Shown here piece after piece: positions 53,927 through 64,000 of a stretch of 64,000 nucleotides of DNA; within the stretch, counting starts at the first letter, position 1, and every line of letters starts with the position of its first letter. Source of the stretch: Phytophthora sp. 'mugwort'. Its lineage: Eukaryota; Oomycota; Peronosporomycetes; Peronosporales; Peronosporaceae. The stretch spans positions 3,162,001-3,226,000 of the forward strand of contig JAUCEF010000012.1 of the NCBI GenBank assembly GCA_033558025.1, in the 5' to 3' direction. A program made the position numbers and the translations under genes. The notes beneath the pieces were generated by a model that was not told the DNA's origin, did no database searches, and saw only the letters and a program-made list of their open reading frames with translations.

Positions 53927-55139
53927 TTAGCATAATAATCATAACTCTAAAGAGCGTAAAATTAACCACTACTAGCCGGAGTCTGAACAATCATTCGTCG
54001 GGATCAGTTGAAAGCCATTGGAGAAGCGAGAGTAATGTCCCTCATGCGACGTAATGTGGATGAAGCGTCGGCTTCTCGGCCGAGAGCGTAGCGGTTTGAG
54101 TACAGGAAGAGGATGAAGCTGGTCAAGCGCTGTCGGAGAATCACTAACTGTCTCAAAGCGCTTGTGGCCGCCGCGCTGTTCTTCGGCAGCTAAAGTGTCA
54201 GTACTCCAATGGCGCTGTGCGCAGAGGGTTTTGCGGCATTGAAAGCGACATTCACGTTTTGAATCATTGCCGTCATTCTGGAAACATGACGAATATAAGC
54301 CGCGGCTGCTCCAACATTGTGCCCTCGGTTGCGCTCGCCTCTCAGCAATTTTATTGGGACCTTCTCGAATGCAATGAACGACACACAGAAAATACCACCT
54401 AATAAGGTTTATCGAAGTCCGAAGATGCATTTTTGTCAAGGTGACTGCCATCCTACAATGTAGTCAAAAGTAACAAGCAAATTTCAATGTGGTGTCGACA
54501 CGTGCCCCCCCCCCCCCCCCAGAAATACCAGACGAATGTATCACCTCAGAGTCCCGCAGCCACACGAATCTCCGCCGTTTAACAACTGGGGGCGGCACAA
54601 CTGGTGACAGGCAGCTTCAACCAAGTCCTCGTCGCCATATCACCCCTCACACAATGGGGACGGTTGTTGTACCCATCCGAATTCCTGTAGTCGCGTTTGT
54701 CGGTACAAAAGTTCCGCTTACCACCTCAAATGTGCGGGCTCCGCTTGCAGATGAATCCAATCCCATCACTATGGCATCACCGAAGGTCTCCATTATCAGG
54801 TCTGGCGTGTACTCGGGCGGCTCCGTCTTGCGCTGGTTAAAACAGAGTGAACTTTTCGGCATGTGGGTACAGATCCCGGAGCTTTCCAGGACGTCCGCTC
54901 GGGGATATCAGCACGTCCACGGTGATGGACGACGCCATCGATATGAGCGAAATCTGGTGGCATCAATTCGCTTCAACGTTCCAGTCTCTTGGCCGCCCAT
55001 GCAGCTACAACAACAGTAGTTGTGAGACCTGTGAGCTTGTCGTCGCCTCCTGTCAACGCTATACAAGAGACTTGACCCCGTGCAACGTCTTGTTTTCGAC
55101 GGCTCATTCCACAACTTGTCCACTACGACTCAAGTGTCC
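53927..55139. repeat. Dispersed unit, copy C
   Basis: Aligns with copy B from its motif TTAGCATAATA (44,690) up to the RWP-RK start codon, with an internal deletion of several hundred bases near 54,300. Minus-strand peptides shared with B include KRECRFQCRK, RWYFLCVVHCIREGP and METFGDAIVMGLDSSASGAR, plus GTFVPTNATT. About 10 bases are missing after ACAAATGCGACTACA relative to B, which breaks the frame. A 16-C run sits at about 54,507-54,522. The left part present in A, B and D is missing here. Confidence 0.72.
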
Positions 55140-55613
55140 ATGAACACTATGTGCAACATCCCTAGTATCGTCACCTACACGTCATGTCCGCGGACACCAC
55201 CGCCCAAGTTAAGCTGCAAGTCGACGACCCTGACCACCCACACGAAAGCCAAGAAGGGGCGCAAAAGTCGGCGCGTCTACGACTTCGACTACAAAACTCT
55301 GTCCCCGTACTTCCACATGTCGCAGAGGCAGGCAGCCAAGCTCCTGGGTGTTGCTGTCATCACCATTAAGCGCTGTTGCAAGCGCCACGGCTTCAAGTGG
55401 CCCTACCGCGCCAACAAGTACAAGAATGGCAACAGACCCATATTGTCCGTCAAAGGCCGGGCCTTCCACGAACTGCCGCTCGACTGTCTCAAGGTAGAGG
55501 AGGCGATGAGCGAGTGCGATACGGACACGGAGAGTGTAGACTACGACGAGCAGGTGAAGAAGGACTTCTGCGAGACCGTCTTTATGCTTAAGCAGTCGTT
55601 CAATTTGGAGTAA
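55140..55613 (+). CDS. RWP-RK domain protein 3
   Basis: 157 residues from the ATG at 55140, the position conserved with gene 2; the frame is open further to 55080. The domain covers KKGRKSRRVYDFDYKTLSPY, MSQRQAAKLLGVAV and ITIKRCCKRHGFKWPYR. The acidic C-terminus SECDTDTESVDYDEQVKK is the same as in gene 2. It ends earlier, at SFNLE, because sequence diverges after residue 152. Intact and near-identical to gene 2, including at non-coding flanking positions, so it was copied as part of a larger unit. Confidence 0.78.
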   Translation: MNTMCNIPSIVTYTSCPRTPPPKLSCKSTTLTTHTKAKKGRKSRRVYDFDYKTLSPYFHMSQRQAAKLLGVAVITIKRCCKRHGFKWPYRANKYKNGNRPILSVKGRAFHELPLDCLKVEEAMSECDTDTESVDYDEQVKKDFCETVFMLKQSFNLE

Positions 55614-56219
55614 CCGTTCGAGAGTTAGGTTTTAATTCCACAGATAAATTCCTATAATTCACATTTGTCTAGTACTATAATAATACCGCTTACACATCAC
55701 CCACCCACCATATCCACAGACATGATGTGGATAGTTCTCGACAGTAGCACCCTATTCACGGATATGAGGTCGATGGTAGCGTTCCTTTTTACTTAATGCA
55801 CCTTCAAATGAAATTTGCATTACAAAATTTGTACAGTGTTCGAGATGGACTCAAAAGCGACTACACATCCGGATCCGACTTGTGAGATCTTTCCATGAAG
55901 CTGGAGTGGAAAATTGAAGTTAGTAGCGGTGCGCCCACAAGTGGCAGCTTCGAAATTATTTAAGCAATTGCAGATTGCCAGACAAAATCCTCGATCACCC
56001 GAAAAGAGTCGGTGATTGCCACTGCCATGCTTTCCAGATTGAAGAATGCAGCCATCTCGCTGGATAGATCTCATCTATCGTGTCGTACAGGGCCCCCAGG
56101 CCACACATGTGAGATCTCCGATGTTTGGTCCCAGCTATCACCTTGTTGCGCTAAGCTTCAGTTCTTAATTTGCCACTTCCAAAGCAAATCAGCAACATTC
56201 AACCACAACTTCAATTGAA
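55614..56219. other. Spacer between copy C and the next gene
   Basis: No recognisable domain. Mostly AT-rich. Possible upstream region of the small gene at 56220. Confidence 0.4.
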
Positions 56220-56753
56220 ATGCCCCACTATTTCGCCATCGACGCGCGTTTCAGCTTGAGCAGCGACTTAAATTATCCTCTCTCAAATAATCGCCAAATT
56301 CATCACTATGTAGTGCAACAGCCATGCGTCAAGTCTCGCCGAGGCGTAATACCTCGAGCTCGTAGTGGCTCCATCTCGATCTCGTCGGTCAGTGCTTTGC
56401 CAGCGTCTCCGGTGAACCGGTTTGCTCAATCCATGGGCCCTGAGCGGACAAAACCGACGAAAGAAAACGTTAGGAGTCGACAAACCACGCCGGTGATGTC
56501 CACTCGACGTGGTGACAACTATTTCGTGGAATCGTGGGACTTCTCGTTCGCAGCGAAGTCCAATCGACGAAGTGTGTGGCGCCGATTCACCGAAAATGTG
56601 GACAAATGTGTCTTCCGGGTCGTGAGCAAGTTCTACAAGTGAGTTAGTTTGTAACACTTTGGTGTTCTTGTTTGATGTCTGTAGCTAGTAAATTAACCCC
56701 ACATCAGGCCCATGGGTAGGTCGGAAACGGGAATGTCGATAGTTAAATATTAG
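56220..56753 (+). CDS. Possible two-exon small gene
   Basis: The ATG at 56220 opens 139 codons of a basic, Ser/Arg-rich protein ending VESWDFSFAAKSN and WRRFTENVDKCVFRVVSKFY. Instead of a stop at 56640, a GTGAGT donor at 56639 and a CACATCAG acceptor ending at 56707 would remove 69 bases and join AA to G, restoring a Lys codon and adding 15 codons to a TAG at 56753. The predicted protein has 155 residues and no known domain. A similarly long minus-strand frame overlaps, so coding strand and gene status are uncertain. Confidence 0.35.
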
Positions 56754-57891
56754 GCGTGTCAAGGCACGAAAAATTGTTGTTTGCGTTGTTGAAAGTACTT
56801 TCTTGGGCCGTGTATTCGGATAACGATAACGGCTCACTCGTTCTCTAGTGCCGCCAGCTTAGGTAAACCCCCAGCTCCACTAATTCTCCCCTTAGAAACA
56901 AATATCGGAAAATCATAATACTTCTTTGTTCCACTGGACTATGGCCTCTTGGGTCTCGAATTGTTTCTCTTGATGCAGACCGAGTTCGCTGAGTCTGAAA
57001 CCAGCCTCACAAACCTCAGAGCCTGGAGCACACGCTGGTATATTTACATTCGTTTGTTGGTGTTTTTAGAGTCACAAGTGGGCGCTAAGTACATACCTGT
57101 CATGTAAGAGGTAACTCCAGTATTCTTGTAATTTCGCTCGCAGGAGAAAAGTCGAAGCTTTTCTCGTAACCAGTTCTCTCTTCTCTTATCGTCACCGTAT
57201 TTCTCACCCACAACTACATCGTTGTATGTCCTCAGCCCTCACGTCTTCGAGGAGGGCACCAGCGTGAAGCGTGAAGCTCAATAAAAAAAAAATGAGGGCA
57301 GTTCAGTATTTTATAACGAGGACGCGCGGTTTCTTAGGTCGAGCTATGAAGTCTATTACATTATCTAACATGGCAGCTCGGCGAATGAGTACATACAGTA
57401 CAATATATTATGTAGTTGATATGGTTAGAGTAGAAGCGGTTTCCGTAGCTGTTGTGCTACTTTGCTACGGTCGTCGACTCCAATTTCCAGCTTCTTCTGT
57501 TTTCATCGCAATGTAACCATACCATAACGCTTAACATACAAATACACTTTAGTTCATCTATGTCTTCTTCTTGTCACTTGTTGTGGACCACCACAACACC
57601 GATGGCTTCACTTTGGAGCTCAGCACTCCACTATCTAACTTGATATATGGATGCTGTCAGTCGCTTCATAATTGGTAGAATTAAAATCAAACTGCTTCTT
57701 TGTCTCAGGTTAATTGAAGTACAGTTATTTTAATATCGTAGATTGTCAAGACTTGGTGCTGGGGTAAACATCCAGCGTCATCACCAGGTGCAAACGAGCA
57801 TGATGGACGTAGTGCAATCACTCTCAAGCCTGTATTCATCCAGATCCACAATAAACTCCATTTTATTCATCATGTTCATGCTATACATTGG
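56754..57891. other. Intergenic region
   Basis: AT-rich, with no convincing gene. An 81-codon frame at 57271-57516 has a hydrophobic stretch but lacks support. The right part likely contains the 3' untranslated region of the minus-strand gene that ends at 57892. Confidence 0.4.
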
Positions 57892-60800
57892 TTACACGCC
57901 GATTCGTTCCATTTCGGGAATCCGAGACACACTGCGACAGAAAAGCACTTGAGCTGCGACTTCAATGTCAAGTCGAGCTTTTTTCTCCCGCATCAACTGG
58001 CCGTAGTTCGTGAAAGCCTCTTGAAATGGAGTAGATACTGCGCTGATGCATAGATACTTCTTCGCAAGTCGAGCCAGCGACGGAAACAGGCGCTGATAGC
58101 GACTCCACCACTCGAGTGGGTCATGCTCGCTCTCATCTGTGGCTGGGAGCGACGGAGAGTCCAAGTACTGCTGGACTTGTGCCTTGAGTTTATCGAGTTC
58201 GGTCGCGGGCTCGTCGAGTGGGAAAAATTCGTGTAGAAGAACTGCTGCTTTTTTATTAGCCAGAGAAGTGCTGGCCCCAGTCGTACCCGAGACCTTGGCG
58301 GCCTGATCCTGCTTCTTATGTTCATCCGTTCGGTTGTCCTCAGTCGCTGGATCGTGTTGGTGCTGGCTAGCATCGACGCCGTCATCCTTGTCGCTAACAC
58401 CCAGAAGCAAATAGAGAGATTCTACTAATCGTTCCTTCTCTGAAGCCGGCAAAAATGGCAATGACTTGAAGCGAGGATCTAGTAGACACGACAAGTATGG
58501 AGACGACGGAGCCTCTCCTGATGAGCACAGATCCATGTTGAGATTGTTGACGATAGTATGGCGCACCGTCGCTACTAGCGGATCTGTCACCCAGGTCCCA
58601 GCATCTGCTAAATGCTTTTTCAATGAGTGCAGGAGAGGATACACTATCGACAAACCCGGATACGCCAGAGGAGATACATGCACCAAGCCCTCAATAGGGT
58701 CCAATAGTCGAGCAAGTTGTTTGAGCGACGCCCACTCCTCAAGAGACAGCTCGCAACACACAAATCGAAGCTGCATTGGTCTTCGAGCAGGGTTCGTGTC
58801 ACTTTCCAGTCCCGTTTTGTAACGCAGTAGCATCAGTTCCAACTCCACAATTCGGCACATCATCTGGGTTGTTGAGTTCCACCGGTCATCAAAGTCACAG
58901 ATCACGGGCAAAGACTCACCGCTGCTTGAATTCGACCCAGATTTTAATGGAGCAGCGGAGCCGTTCGGCGTAGAAGTTATCCCATCGTTCGTTGTCGTAT
59001 CCGAGCTCTGGCCTTCCTTGAGACCGTCCAATTCATCTCCTATGGTTGTATTTCCGCTGTCAGTGATACTTACACTAACCCCGTCCGCGGTGGCTACAAT
59101 GGATGCTACTTGGGCTGAAGCTGCAGAGGCAGCAGAGGCTTCCTCGCCCATACTGCGCTGTAAAGCGAGGAAAATCTGGTATTCGGATGGGTTTTGAATA
59201 AAATACGATACATAATTCCGGCATCTGCCGATAAGATCTGCGCACTCACACAAACCGCTCGACACAGCTCCTTCGAGCTCCTCCACGAAGCATCTCACCA
59301 CTGCCAACCCAGGATACTCACTATGGATTGCCGTAGCTTCAGCCTCAGCTTCTGCCTGGGCTTGTGTGACTGTTCTTGGGCTGTCACTCTCATCTTCTTG
59401 AACCGTATTGGTAGTCGGTGTATGAGGTCGCATAGTGAGCGCTGCTACTTTGGACGACGGAATGTCCCATTTATCCATGACATCTCGCAGCAGGGCGATA
59501 GTATTGACACGTTCATCCAGCGGCAGCACGTATACTTCCAGCACACAGTCACGTCGCCGAAAGCCACGAGAGATCCAATGGCCACTCACAGTAAGCACGT
59601 TTTGCCCAAACGCTGACGTCCAATTGTTCAGTGACAAACTGAGCACTTCCACATCCGCCATGACTTCCTTTAAAATCTCCCGCTGGGAATAGTATAAATT
59701 TGCCAAAGCTAATTTAATAACATCTTCCGATGGGAGCTTAGGAATGGAGCCACTTATAGCTCCAGCACCACATCCAAACGCTCCTCCATATCCAAAGCTC
59801 AGTCCCGGCGTAGGCCACTCTGTCGATCCTCCAAACAGCAACATGCTCAACTCTGTCCCCATATGTGAAATATCCAGCGGTTCGTACTGCGCAATCAGAT
59901 ACTTCAGCAGCCTGTGCGTAAGAATCTTCTGGTTCGCTGCGTTAGTGGCACTCACGACTGCAGCACTGGCGCTACCATTGCCAGCACCAGTGTTATTGTT
60001 CCCACTGATACTGGAGCTGTGTCGCCGTCCACGCAGTCCTCCAGCGCCTGCAGTCGTTGCAGCGCCTGTCGGTGTCGAGTAGTCGAAGAATCTCTGGTCC
60101 AATCCAACACCGGCCATCTCAATCGCCGCGTCATTGAGCTCGAATCCCGCTGGGAACTGCAGCGCGCCCGATGTCGCTGTTGCCGTCGAGCTTCCAGGCA
60201 ACGTCACAAAGCCCGACGGATCAAACTCCGTCCCTGGGACCCCCAGTGTCGCTTGTTCTGCCTGATCCACGACCAGTTTCCGTCTCTTGGCTCCTGAACC
60301 TCCGCTTGCCGCTCGTCGCCTCGCCGTCCGGAGCTCTAGTAGCTGGTGCCTCTGCTTGCCTCCGAGCGGCTCGCCAGGCGACAAGCTGCCCAGCATCCCG
60401 GCAGTATCCGTCGGTATCAAGAGACCTGAGCCTCCTCCTGTGGCTACAACAGCATTGACTGCAGCTACAGGTGACGTGGTCGTCTGAAGTGGCACGTGGC
60501 GATGATGGACTCCTCTTGGGTACTCGTAGTCGGCCGCGCACTTGCCTGGCGCGTACTTTTGGTGTTTCTTACGTAAATGGCGGTTCATGGTGCTCGTGCC
60601 GCCCGAGTAGGCGAAGCGCGTGGTCTGCGCGGGGCAGAGCGTGCAGATGACGAACTTGCCGCTCGCGTCCTTGACGAAATAGTCCCAGATGAAGCTGGGG
60701 AGGACCATGGCGGGCTCGGCCTTGTCGCTCGAGAGGCGGCCGCGACCTCGGCGACGGCTAATACCGGGGGCAGAGGCGGCCAGAGGCACGTCTGTCGACG

Positions 60801-60930
60801 TCATGGACACATCTTCAACTGGATGTTGCTCCTCCGCACTTGGAGCCTCGCGAGTCTTGGAGTGATGGTCGCTTTCGTCGATAGCAGCAACGTTGGGCGC
60901 CTGGGGCGGTTCGAGCATCAACTGCTCCAT
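57892..60930 (-). CDS. hAT-derived BED-finger protein, probably domesticated
   Basis: A single uninterrupted frame of 1,012 codons from the ATG at 60930; the frame is open 23 codons further to a TTG, which is not used. Residues about 76-123 form a BED zinc finger (FIWDYFVKDASGKFVICTLC, with C96, C99, H118 and H123). A long low-complexity Ser/Gly/Ala/Thr stretch covers 150-335. hAT-like blocks follow: LSLNNWTSAFGQNVL at 431-445, CFVEELEGAVSSGLC, DDRWNSTTQMMCRIVELELM, and the C-terminal dimerisation region (DPLEWWSRYQRLFPSLARLA and YLCISAVSTPF). The usual catalytic Asp in D-x-W-T-S is N435, the second Asp site (T-T-D-N) reads LTMRPHT near 499-503, and the Glu of S-E-R-x-F-S is Q970. The protein probably binds DNA as a dimer without transposing. 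No terminal repeats were seen around it. Confidence 0.88.
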   Translation of the reverse strand: MEQLMLEPPQAPNVAAIDESDHHSKTREAPSAEEQHPVEDVSMTSTDVPLAASAPGISRRRGRGRLSSDKAEPAMVLPSFIWDYFVKDASGKFVICTLCPAQTTRFAYSGGTSTMNRHLRKKHQKYAPGKCAADYEYPRGVHHRHVPLQTTTSPVAAVNAVVATGGGSGLLIPTDTAGMLGSLSPGEPLGGKQRHQLLELRTARRRAASGGSGAKRRKLVVDQAEQATLGVPGTEFDPSGFVTLPGSSTATATSGALQFPAGFELNDAAIEMAGVGLDQRFFDYSTPTGAATTAGAGGLRGRRHSSSISGNNNTGAGNGSASAAVVSATNAANQKILTHRLLKYLIAQYEPLDISHMGTELSMLLFGGSTEWPTPGLSFGYGGAFGCGAGAISGSIPKLPSEDVIKLALANLYYSQREILKEVMADVEVLSLSLNNWTSAFGQNVLTVSGHWISRGFRRRDCVLEVYVLPLDERVNTIALLRDVMDKWDIPSSKVAALTMRPHTPTTNTVQEDESDSPRTVTQAQAEAEAEATAIHSEYPGLAVVRCFVEELEGAVSSGLCECADLIGRCRNYVSYFIQNPSEYQIFLALQRSMGEEASAASAASAQVASIVATADGVSVSITDSGNTTIGDELDGLKEGQSSDTTTNDGITSTPNGSAAPLKSGSNSSSGESLPVICDFDDRWNSTTQMMCRIVELELMLLRYKTGLESDTNPARRPMQLRFVCCELSLEEWASLKQLARLLDPIEGLVHVSPLAYPGLSIVYPLLHSLKKHLADAGTWVTDPLVATVRHTIVNNLNMDLCSSGEAPSSPYLSCLLDPRFKSLPFLPASEKERLVESLYLLLGVSDKDDGVDASQHQHDPATEDNRTDEHKKQDQAAKVSGTTGASTSLANKKAAVLLHEFFPLDEPATELDKLKAQVQQYLDSPSLPATDESEHDPLEWWSRYQRLFPSLARLAKKYLCISAVSTPFQEAFTNYGQLMREKKARLDIEVAAQVLFCRSVSRIPEMERIGV

Positions 60931-61626
60931 GTTTGACCGCGAAAAGCTTGCAGAATGTATGGTGCTACGGTTCACTACGTGCAATGCAATATTGACCAAT
61001 AGCGCGACTTGTATTCGGAATGGTCGAAAATAAAGACGAGGTTGATGCTTGAGTGGATGAAAGACAACTAGTATATCGTTTTCTAGCCAATCACTAATGA
61101 CGAAATTGTGGTGAACCCAACTGGAAATTGCCTCGGTACCTCGCTTAAAACTTCTTTCAGATTGTCATTCGAGTTCTCGCGTAACGATCGATGTGGACAG
61201 TGGCGAGCCAATTTAACCTGGTGCGCAAAACTCTCCCTATAATTAATGTTGCGTTAATTACGACATTACTGTGCTTTTCCCCCTGTGACCAATCCCTTTG
61301 ATCCGTGCCCACAACGGATGTGCTCTTCAGAGAGCAAATTCGAAACTACTAAATTAAAATTTAGCTTGTCACTCTGCATGGCATGACTAAGTACTTGAAC
61401 TACAACTACGGTTTAAGAAATAGCGTTGAAGTACCTTGAGTTGAAGTACCTCCCGAGCGGTCTTCAACCGCCGATCTCCCTGCGAGCCAAGCTGGTGAGA
61501 CTTCCGCAGAGGCAGCCGGCAAGTGCATCTTGGCGGATCGCCCCTGCGCAACCAACGCGCCACCTCTCTCCCGTCTATCAACTTCCATGCCATTCTGCCG
61601 TGGTTGCGGAGGGGACCGCCGAGTCG
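60931..61626. other. Upstream region of the hAT-derived gene
   Basis: Contains the probable promoter and 5' untranslated region of the minus-strand gene. No core motif was recognised. No gene is supported here. Confidence 0.4.
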
Positions 61627-62011
61627 TGTTGACCGCGCAAAATTGGTGCCGTGCTATTCGTTCCGACGATAGTGCAGTCCGATCGGGGGCACCAACGCGC
61701 AGTTCTGGTCGCTCGTGCCACTCTGATGTCCAGAACATACATTCGCCTGCAGAAGCTATTGAAGTGCGACCGGATCAGGTAGTGCCACGGACGTCAGAAG
61801 AAGTTGCTTCGCGCATCTGCGACGTATCTGAGGATGAGTTCAGCTGTGAACCACACCAAGCAAGTGTGTGGCTCGTACGGCCTCGCATGCGGGTTGTAGT
61901 GAGGCCCAAATCGGTAGGGAGAGGAAAGACGGAATAACACTCTATCTTTCGCATTGTATTCGCATTGCGTCCTGGAAGGAACGGCTCTGGTTTGAGGACC
62001 ACCTTCCAACA
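61627..62011 (+). repeat. Possible Copia-4 5' LTR
   Basis: Begins TGTTGACC and ends CCAACA, giving the inverted TGTTG/CAACA ends of many copia LTRs. It is followed by GATTATCAGCCCAATGG, which resembles a copia primer site. The partner LTR lies outside the window, so this cannot be confirmed here. Confidence 0.45.
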
Positions 62012-62104
62012 GATTATCAGCCCAATGGACGATGTCAATGACACAGCCAGTGAGTCGTACTCACGGCGACACCGGCGGCTGTTGTCGGTCGAGAAAGGAC
62101 CGGC

Positions 62105-63187
62105 ATGGCAGACAACGAAGAAGAAAAGAGCACCACCGTCTCTAGCGAAAGGGGCGACAACAGCAATGAGGGAAATGACGCGACAGAGCTTATGGTATTG
62201 ATGCGTGGGTTGGCTGGGCGGCTAGAGCGGCTTAAGGAGTCGCAGTCCAAGCTGGACAAGAAGCTGGAGGTCGACGGAATGGTGCGTGCGCGCAACATCG
62301 ACACCCCCATGATGCCACCCATGCACTCGATCTTTTTCGCCTAGGATCTTGGCAGTGGCAAACGCATGCATATTGAGTCGCTTGCTGGGTCGCCTCTTAC
62401 TCCAATCACGGATACGCCGCGGAGACTGGTCGCTGTACCATAGTACTTCGGACAGCGGCAGCCCGGGTACGGCATGTCCATGTCGGAACTGCAGCGCCTC
62501 TGCATGGTGCACCAGCCTGCGCCAGGCGTACATGCGGAGATCCGCTGCAACAGCGTGGCGGAGCGCAGGGAGCACAAGGTGGTCGGGGACAAGTCGGAGA
62601 CGGGGGATTTCGGGGGCAGAACCAGAACGCGCCGGTGATGAGGTATCCGGATGCCCGGCAGAAAAAACTCGCCATGCGCCCATTCGACGGAAGAGAGCTG
62701 GACGTGGGATTAGGATCTGGGTTCCTGGAATGGAGGCGCAGGTTCGAGCGACAAGTGGCCCTAGGGAAGTCAGCGTGCAGGTTGCTCTGGTCGGAAGACG
62801 TGAAGGTGGATCGGCTAGGACACTACCTGCCCGGCACAGTCGAGCGCTACTACCACAAGCAAGTGGAAGTAGGGTGGGCGCAGCACCCGTCGCTACTGTT
62901 TGTGAACGGATATTGGAGGCTTTCAAGAAAAAGATAACATCACATCCGTGCAAGCTATGAAGCTCTTCACTGCACCCAAGGACGGGAAACACACGTGGCT
63001 CGAGCACTACATGTACTTGGTAGCCATTTCGGAAGCGTGCGGTGGTAGAGCTGACTATTTGTTGTTAAACAACATCGTGCAGTACGCGTCTGAAGATATG
63101 CGCACGGTGCCGATGACGTGGTGGACGGTTCTAAGACCGATTACCTGCAGCACGCTGAGGAGCTGCAGAATTCGCGCAGTCCAATGA
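62105..63187 (+). pseudogene. Copia-4 gag
   Basis: The start MADNEEEKSTTVSSERGDNS is acidic, with a coiled-coil stretch (RLERLKESQSKLDKKLE). The core follows in frame 62635-62937 (FDGRELDVGLGSGFLEWRRR; GHYLPGTVERYYHKQVE) and in 62948-63187 (MKLFTAPKDGKHTWLEHYMY and SEACGGRADYLLLNNIVQYA). Frame changes near 62,345, 62,640, 62,935 and 63,120 suggest a dead copy. A long minus-strand open frame over the same stretch is a shadow. Confidence 0.75.
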
Positions 63188-63188
63188 A

Positions 63189-64000
63189 TTGAAGCCTGCC
63201 GCGCATAGAAACCTCGGTAAGGTGGTGGTGAATACAGTGTCGGAGCACCAGAAGGAAACTCGGCGCTGTCCTGAATGTGATAAAGTCGGACACCTGCGCG
63301 CAGCGTGTCCAACCGCGCTCGAGGGCGCGTTGGAGAACCGGATGGGTGGTGAGAGAAAGATCGGATGCGGCCGACGAAGTGTGGATCCTGGATAGCGGAT
63401 CGAGTCGACATTTAGTCAGCGACGAGTCATGGCTAGATGAGGTGGAGCCCTGCGAGGGCGAATGTTTACAGCGTAATGGAGAACCGCTCATCGTGAGCAA
63501 GAAGGGCACCGTGACGCTGGAAGTTTACCGCGTGCGGAAAGGTACATACTTTGAAGTTGACGGACACGTATATACGAGGGCATGGTGCACAACTTGATCT
63601 CGTACGGCGTACTGGACAAGAAGGGTACGCAATGTCGTACAGGAACGGACGGCGCGTTGTGGCCGCCAGAGACGGGAAGACCGTGGCGTTCGACGTGGGC
63701 ATGCGTCGGGACGTGTTGATAGTGAACGGAGGGGTGAAGAAATCGCGAGAGCTCCCTTCAGAAGTGATTATGACGGTGCTGCAAGAAGAGTGTGATGTGT
63801 CAGCGAAAGCGTCAGGAGGAGTACAGAAGGGAACCTCGGTGGAGTTTCACAAAAGGCTGGGCCATCTGAACTACGATGAGGTGGAGAGGAGGCGAGATCT
63901 GAGTTCTGGTATTGAGTTGACGGACCGTAGGCGTGTAAATTGCCTGACTTGCTCACAGGGCAAACTGACAAAAAATCGACAGTCTGGGAAAGACTCTGGA
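63189..64000 (+). pseudogene. Copia-4 zinc knuckle, protease and pre-integrase
   Basis: CPECDKVGHLRAAC at about 63,268-63,310 is a C-X2-C-X4-H-X4-C knuckle. The protease motif VWILDSGSSRHLVSD at about 63,381-63,425 has an intact D-S-G. The pre-integrase shows FHKRLGHLNYDEVERRR and CLTCSQGKLTKNR at about 63,846-63,985. One frameshift lies between knuckle and protease and another near 63,595. The integrase begins beyond the window edge. Confidence 0.85.

Larger units (their letters stand above)
61627..64000 (+). mobile_element. Copia-4: 5' part of a Ty1/copia retrotransposon, cut by the window end
   Basis: Order: a possible LTR, gag, zinc knuckle, protease and pre-integrase. The element continues past 64,000. 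Several frameshifts occur. Its domain content is like Copia-2, but its protease active site is intact. Confidence 0.85.

Noticed and set aside
60221..60541. Frames overlapping the hAT-derived gene on both strands
   Set aside because: Shadows of the long, well-supported frame 57892-60930.
60931..60999. N-terminal extension of the hAT-derived protein to a TTG
   Set aside because: TTG is not a usual start in eukaryotes; the first ATG at 60930 is preferred.
62222..63007. Minus-strand open frame of 261 codons
   Set aside because: Antisense of the Copia-4 gag, which has recognisable motifs on the plus strand.
1..64000. CRISPR arrays, tRNA or rRNA genes, bacterial operon signals
   Set aside because: None seen; the content is that of a eukaryotic repeat-rich region.

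Overview
This is a repeat-dominated stretch of a eukaryotic nuclear genome. It most resembles an oomycete (Phytophthora-like) genome. The evidence is the combination of Ty1/copia, chromodomain Ty3/gypsy, LINE, MULE, pogo, piggyBac and Tc1-like elements, RWP-RK genes of the RWPYR/KWPYR type, and short GT-AG introns, one with a TACTAAC branch site. The species cannot be named from sequence alone. No rRNA, tRNA, CRISPR array, prokaryotic operon or origin was seen.

Layout. 1-3,600: a GATC-dense block holding a broken coiled-coil, gag-like coding region, preceded by a perfect 41-nt palindrome. 3,985-7,305: a 5'-truncated, decayed copia element (Copia-1) with its 3' LTR, followed by a pogo-like transposase fragment. 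7,908-11,806: gene-poor DNA with one degenerate tandem repeat. 11,807-13,590: the 5' half of Copia-2, then a decayed MULE (MULE-1, minus strand, to 14,937). 15,370-24,430: a LINE split by a complete chromodomain gypsy element (Gypsy-1, 17,381-23,775, minus strand) with LTRs and a 5-bp target duplication. 24,818-28,299: a piggyBac element with terminal repeats, recurrent palindromes and probable introns. 28,491-29,111: RWP-RK gene 1. 29,571-31,430: copy A of an unclassified dispersed unit. 31,590-33,712: a minus-strand gypsy gag fragment. 33,971-43,820: Gypsy-2, a 9.85-kb element with 117-bp LTRs and about 3.5 kb of extra, partly antisense coding sequence after pol. 43,821-46,792: unit copy B with RWP-RK gene 2. 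48,250-49,150: copia RT/RNase H remnant (Copia-3). 49,171-49,623: unit copy D. 50,262-53,680: MULE-2 interrupted by an apparently intact Tc1/mariner element. 53,927-55,613: unit copy C with RWP-RK gene 3. 56,220-60,930: a small possible gene and a 1,012-codon intact hAT-derived gene. 61,627-64,000: 5' part of another copia element (Copia-4), running off the window.

Nearly all element reading frames carry stops, frameshifts or lost catalytic residues. The intact frames therefore stand out: three RWP-RK genes, the Tc1 transposase, and the hAT-derived protein. The last has lost the recognisable acidic catalytic residues and looks domesticated. The most unusual pattern is the repeated association of RWP-RK genes with copies of one dispersed unit, two of which (B and C) are clear duplicates carrying the transcription-factor gene. 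All identifications rest on reading motifs by eye; no database search was run.
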